From positions 1-64,000 of the forward strand of contig NZ_ARQJ01000027.1 of the NCBI RefSeq assembly GCF_000385175.1: DNA of 64,000 nucleotides. The letters are read 5' to 3'. Position numbers and translations under genes: made by a program. This document shows, piece after piece, positions 61,746 through 64,000 of this stretch (the stretch's first letter is position 1; every line of letters begins with the position of its first letter). The DNA is from Salinicoccus albus DSM 19776. Its GTDB lineage: Bacteria > Bacillota > Bacilli > Staphylococcales > Salinicoccaceae. The notes below the pieces were generated by a model that worked only from the letters and a program-made list of their open reading frames with translations, searched no databases and was not told where the DNA came from.

Positions 61746-62471
61746 ATGATAGAAGTAAGAAATCTGACAAAAAAGTATGGTAATAAATTAGCTGTAAAGT
61801 CGCTTGATTTTTCAGTCGGTAAGGGTGAACTGTTTGCTTTTCTGGGCCCGAATGGTTCCGGGAAATCGACAACCATTCGGATGATGATGGGACTGCTGGA
61901 CGCCACAGAAGGGTCGGTGGAAATACTGGGGGAAGAAATGGCTTTAAATCACACAAAGTTAAAGCGGCAGGTCAGCTTCGTTCCAGATACGCCTGATATT
62001 ATCGGCAAGCTTACCGGCAGAGAATATTTGAATTTCATCGCCAGTGTCTATGGGATGGATGAGGAAACGTATGCTGAGGCATTGGAACACCTGCTGGCCA
62101 TTTTCGACCTGGCAGACAGGCTGGACAGTCTGGTTGAAGAATATTCCCATGGCATGAGACAAAAGCTTGTAATCATCGGTGCGCTGGTGCACCGCCCGAA
62201 AATAGTTTTCCTGGATGAACCCAATGTCGGGCTTGATCCAAAGAGCAACAGAAATCTGAAAAATTATTTAAAGGCGTATGTAAATAAAGGGAACACCGTA
62301 TTTTTAACCACCCACACCCTCAGCCTGGCAGAAGAAATTGCGGACAGGATTCTGATCATATATGAAGGAGAAGCATTGGAAACCGGCACACTCGATGAAT
62401 TGAGGCATATTGCAGGCAAGCCAAAGGGCACTCTGGAGGATGTATTCCTCGAATTGACCGGGGAGCTTTAG
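61746..62471 (+). CDS. ABC transporter ATP-binding protein
   Basis: A 241-residue ATPase. Walker A GPNGSGKSTT, signature EYSHGMRQK, Walker B IVFLDEP and the H-loop TTHTLS are intact. Membrane partner is encoded three bases after it. ATG 61746 follows AAAGGAA. Substrate unknown. Confidence 0.95.
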   Translation: MIEVRNLTKKYGNKLAVKSLDFSVGKGELFAFLGPNGSGKSTTIRMMMGLLDATEGSVEILGEEMALNHTKLKRQVSFVPDTPDIIGKLTGREYLNFIASVYGMDEETYAEALEHLLAIFDLADRLDSLVEEYSHGMRQKLVIIGALVHRPKIVFLDEPNVGLDPKSNRNLKNYLKAYVNKGNTVFLTTHTLSLAEEIADRILIIYEGEALETGTLDELRHIAGKPKGTLEDVFLELTGEL

Positions 62472-62473
62472 GC

Positions 62474-64000
62474 ATGATAAAACCAATCCTCACTGTGGAA
62501 AAGCAGTCAATGCTCAATTACCTAAGAAGTCTGAGTGACTCTAAAAAACTGATGTATGTCATCGTCGCCCTCATTGTGGCGGTCATTGTCACACCGGCTG
62601 CAGTGTCAATATTGTCAATGCTGACTGTTGCTGTTGCCCCCTCCGATATGGACGCACTGATATTTTTAGTATCTGTTGCGGGCGTTGTGATTCTGTCTCT
62701 GATTGCTTTGAAAGGCATCATAAAAGAGATGTTCATGGATCGGAATATTGATCTCTATCTCACATTTCCAATATCACCCGCGCAGTTGTTTTTAGCCAAG
62801 TTTTTCAAGCAATGGCTGATTTACGCGGCTTCAGTAATGATCCCGGTATCACTTGTTATGGGCATCAGTCTGTCCATCAGATTTGGCAGCTGGTGGCTGA
62901 TAGTGACAAATCTTGTTTATTTCACCACACTCAGTTTTCTGGTGGTCGGTATCTCTTATTTTCTGGTCTTTACACTTACCCGGATACTGCCGGCTAAAAA
63001 ATTGGCTGAAGTGTTGTCGTTTTTAGGCGGCACGTCATTTATCCTCATTTATTTATTTCTTTTTTGGGGCGGTTCATCCTTAGATCAGATTTTGACCTAT
63101 CTGCCTGAATTCGGATGGTTATATGACGGTTTTCTATACAGCATCACACCTGCTGCCGGGGGGATGGGTACTGGCGGATCGCTTTTGGTGAGTGCTGTGA
63201 TCATCCTCGGACTGAAATCTTTTGTTACCCTGGGATTCAAGTCGGGCTGGGCTGGTAAGAATTTCCCGAACAAAGAGAGAAAATCATCGAAAATTTCAGT
63301 ATCCTCTGCGGTAAGCATGCTGATTTTCAAAGATCTGAAATTAACGCTGCGTGACTTTAAGGAATGGATGGTACTTATGCCGCAGTATCTGCTGCCTGGG
63401 GTAATGATTTTTATCGTATATACCAGTCCGATGATGGCGGGGGCTGGCGATCAGGCATTGTTTTACAATGCCCAGATGATTGGCATATCCATTACGGGGA
63501 CAATAATCATCTCCCTGCATGCCGGTGCCTTCAATACAGCCAGGGATGCCGGGCACTTTAGTTTTCTGAAGATGCTGCCGGTAACACCCAAGTCGATTGT
63601 CAAAGCAAAGTACCTGTATAACATATTGACGATTACCCCCGGGTATATAGCAGCAGCCCTTGCCGCCTATATCATATTGCCGATCGAGCCAGTGATACTG
63701 TTGTACTCGGTGCTGTTTATCATGCTCATTTCTCTTGCTGTAATTCCGGCGGGCATGTACATTGGCAGCCGCGAACCGGTCGTAAGCCGGAAAAATCCGA
63801 CAAACAGACTGGACGCAGCAAGTTCAATCGTCATCACCATCATCATAATGCTCCTGATTTTTGCAGCAGGTTTTGTCTCCCTCTTGTTTATCGGAGATGC
63901 AGACGGTATCAATCATACGCTCGTGAATATCGTTGCCGGTGTTTGTGCTTTAGGGATTCTTCTGGCGTTTAGACTGTTGAAAATTGTTGTCAGACGGTAC
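62474..64000 (+). CDS. ABC transporter permease, cut at window end
   Basis: An open frame from ATG 62474 to the window end (at least 509 codons) with many membrane helices and the MFMDRNIDLYLTFPISPAQLF loop of large single-chain exporters. It forms a unit with the preceding ATPase. The stop codon is beyond 64000. Confidence 0.88.
   Translation, partial: MIKPILTVEKQSMLNYLRSLSDSKKLMYVIVALIVAVIVTPAAVSILSMLTVAVAPSDMDALIFLVSVAGVVILSLIALKGIIKEMFMDRNIDLYLTFPISPAQLFLAKFFKQWLIYAASVMIPVSLVMGISLSIRFGSWWLIVTNLVYFTTLSFLVVGISYFLVFTLTRILPAKKLAEVLSFLGGTSFILIYLFLFWGGSSLDQILTYLPEFGWLYDGFLYSITPAAGGMGTGGSLLVSAVIILGLKSFVTLGFKSGWAGKNFPNKERKSSKISVSSAVSMLIFKDLKLTLRDFKEWMVLMPQYLLPGVMIFIVYTSPMMAGAGDQALFYNAQMIGISITGTIIISLHAGAFNTARDAGHFSFLKMLPVTPKSIVKAKYLYNILTITPGYIAAALAAYIILPIEPVILLYSVLFIMLISLAVIPAGMYIGSREPVVSRKNPTNRLDAASSIVITIIIMLLIFAAGFVSLLFIGDADGINHTLVNIVAGVCALGILLAFRLLKIVVRRY

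Overview
The window looks like a low-to-mid GC Firmicute of the family Staphylococcaceae. This rests on the host block at 41-64 kb: menA facing menF-menD-menH-menB, pckA facing metK, paired crcB genes, a single-domain proline dehydrogenase, ytkD, yidD and ytqB. Strong AGGAGG ribosome sites, many TTG/GTG starts and acidic Glu/Thr-rich lipoproteins would fit a halotolerant relative such as Salinicoccus or Jeotgalicoccus, but the genus is an inference.

Positions 1 to about 35.0 kb are most of a siphophage-type prophage, all on the plus strand except one small gene. Its lysogeny end (repressor, working integrase, left attachment site) lies before position 1. The order is: early regulators (Rha/ORF6C, HTH, DUF771); YqaJ exonuclease, RecT and SSB for recombination; an initiator with internal 33-bp repeats, a helicase loader and a DnaB-type helicase for replication; RusA resolvase; about 20 small accessory ORFs; and a RinA-like late activator at 12.8-13.3 kb. 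Late genes follow: terminase, portal, minor head, scaffold, capsid, collagen-like head fibre, connectors, tail tube, tail chaperones, tape measure with an M23 domain, Dit, a baseplate/receptor-binding candidate, Tal with an S74 chaperone, an XhlA-like protein, holin and a three-domain endolysin.

The main discoveries are in the late region. The major capsid and major tail genes both end ACA-CCC-TAR. A +1 slip on CCC-T adds 18 or 21 residues, and these two extensions resemble each other (IGA...GDTL.IG). The tail chaperone pair uses a classical -1 site (A AAA AAC), so the phage has three recoding sites. Between portal and minor head sits a self-contained HNH endonuclease cassette: its own promoter with a palindromic operator, an antisense ribbon-helix-helix (RHH) gene missing from standard ORF lists, and its own terminator.

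From 35.0 to 41.0 kb is an accessory zone: a structured small RNA, an RHH plus Glu/Thr-rich membrane protein operon with an operator between its -35 and -10, an internally deleted integrase, two frameshifted genes, a lipoprotein, a Phd/YefM-RelE toxin-antitoxin pair, and a PemK/MazF-like toxin with an unfamiliar 53-residue partner.

From 41.2 to 64 kb is host chromosome: lipoproteins, the menaquinone cluster with menE but without menC, yidD, ytkD, pckA, an Ltp-domain lipoprotein, an S-box riboswitch and metK, crcB pair, proline dehydrogenase, a gamma-carbonic-anhydrase-like protein, an alpha/beta hydrolase lacking the expected serine, ytqB, and an ABC exporter cut by the window end.
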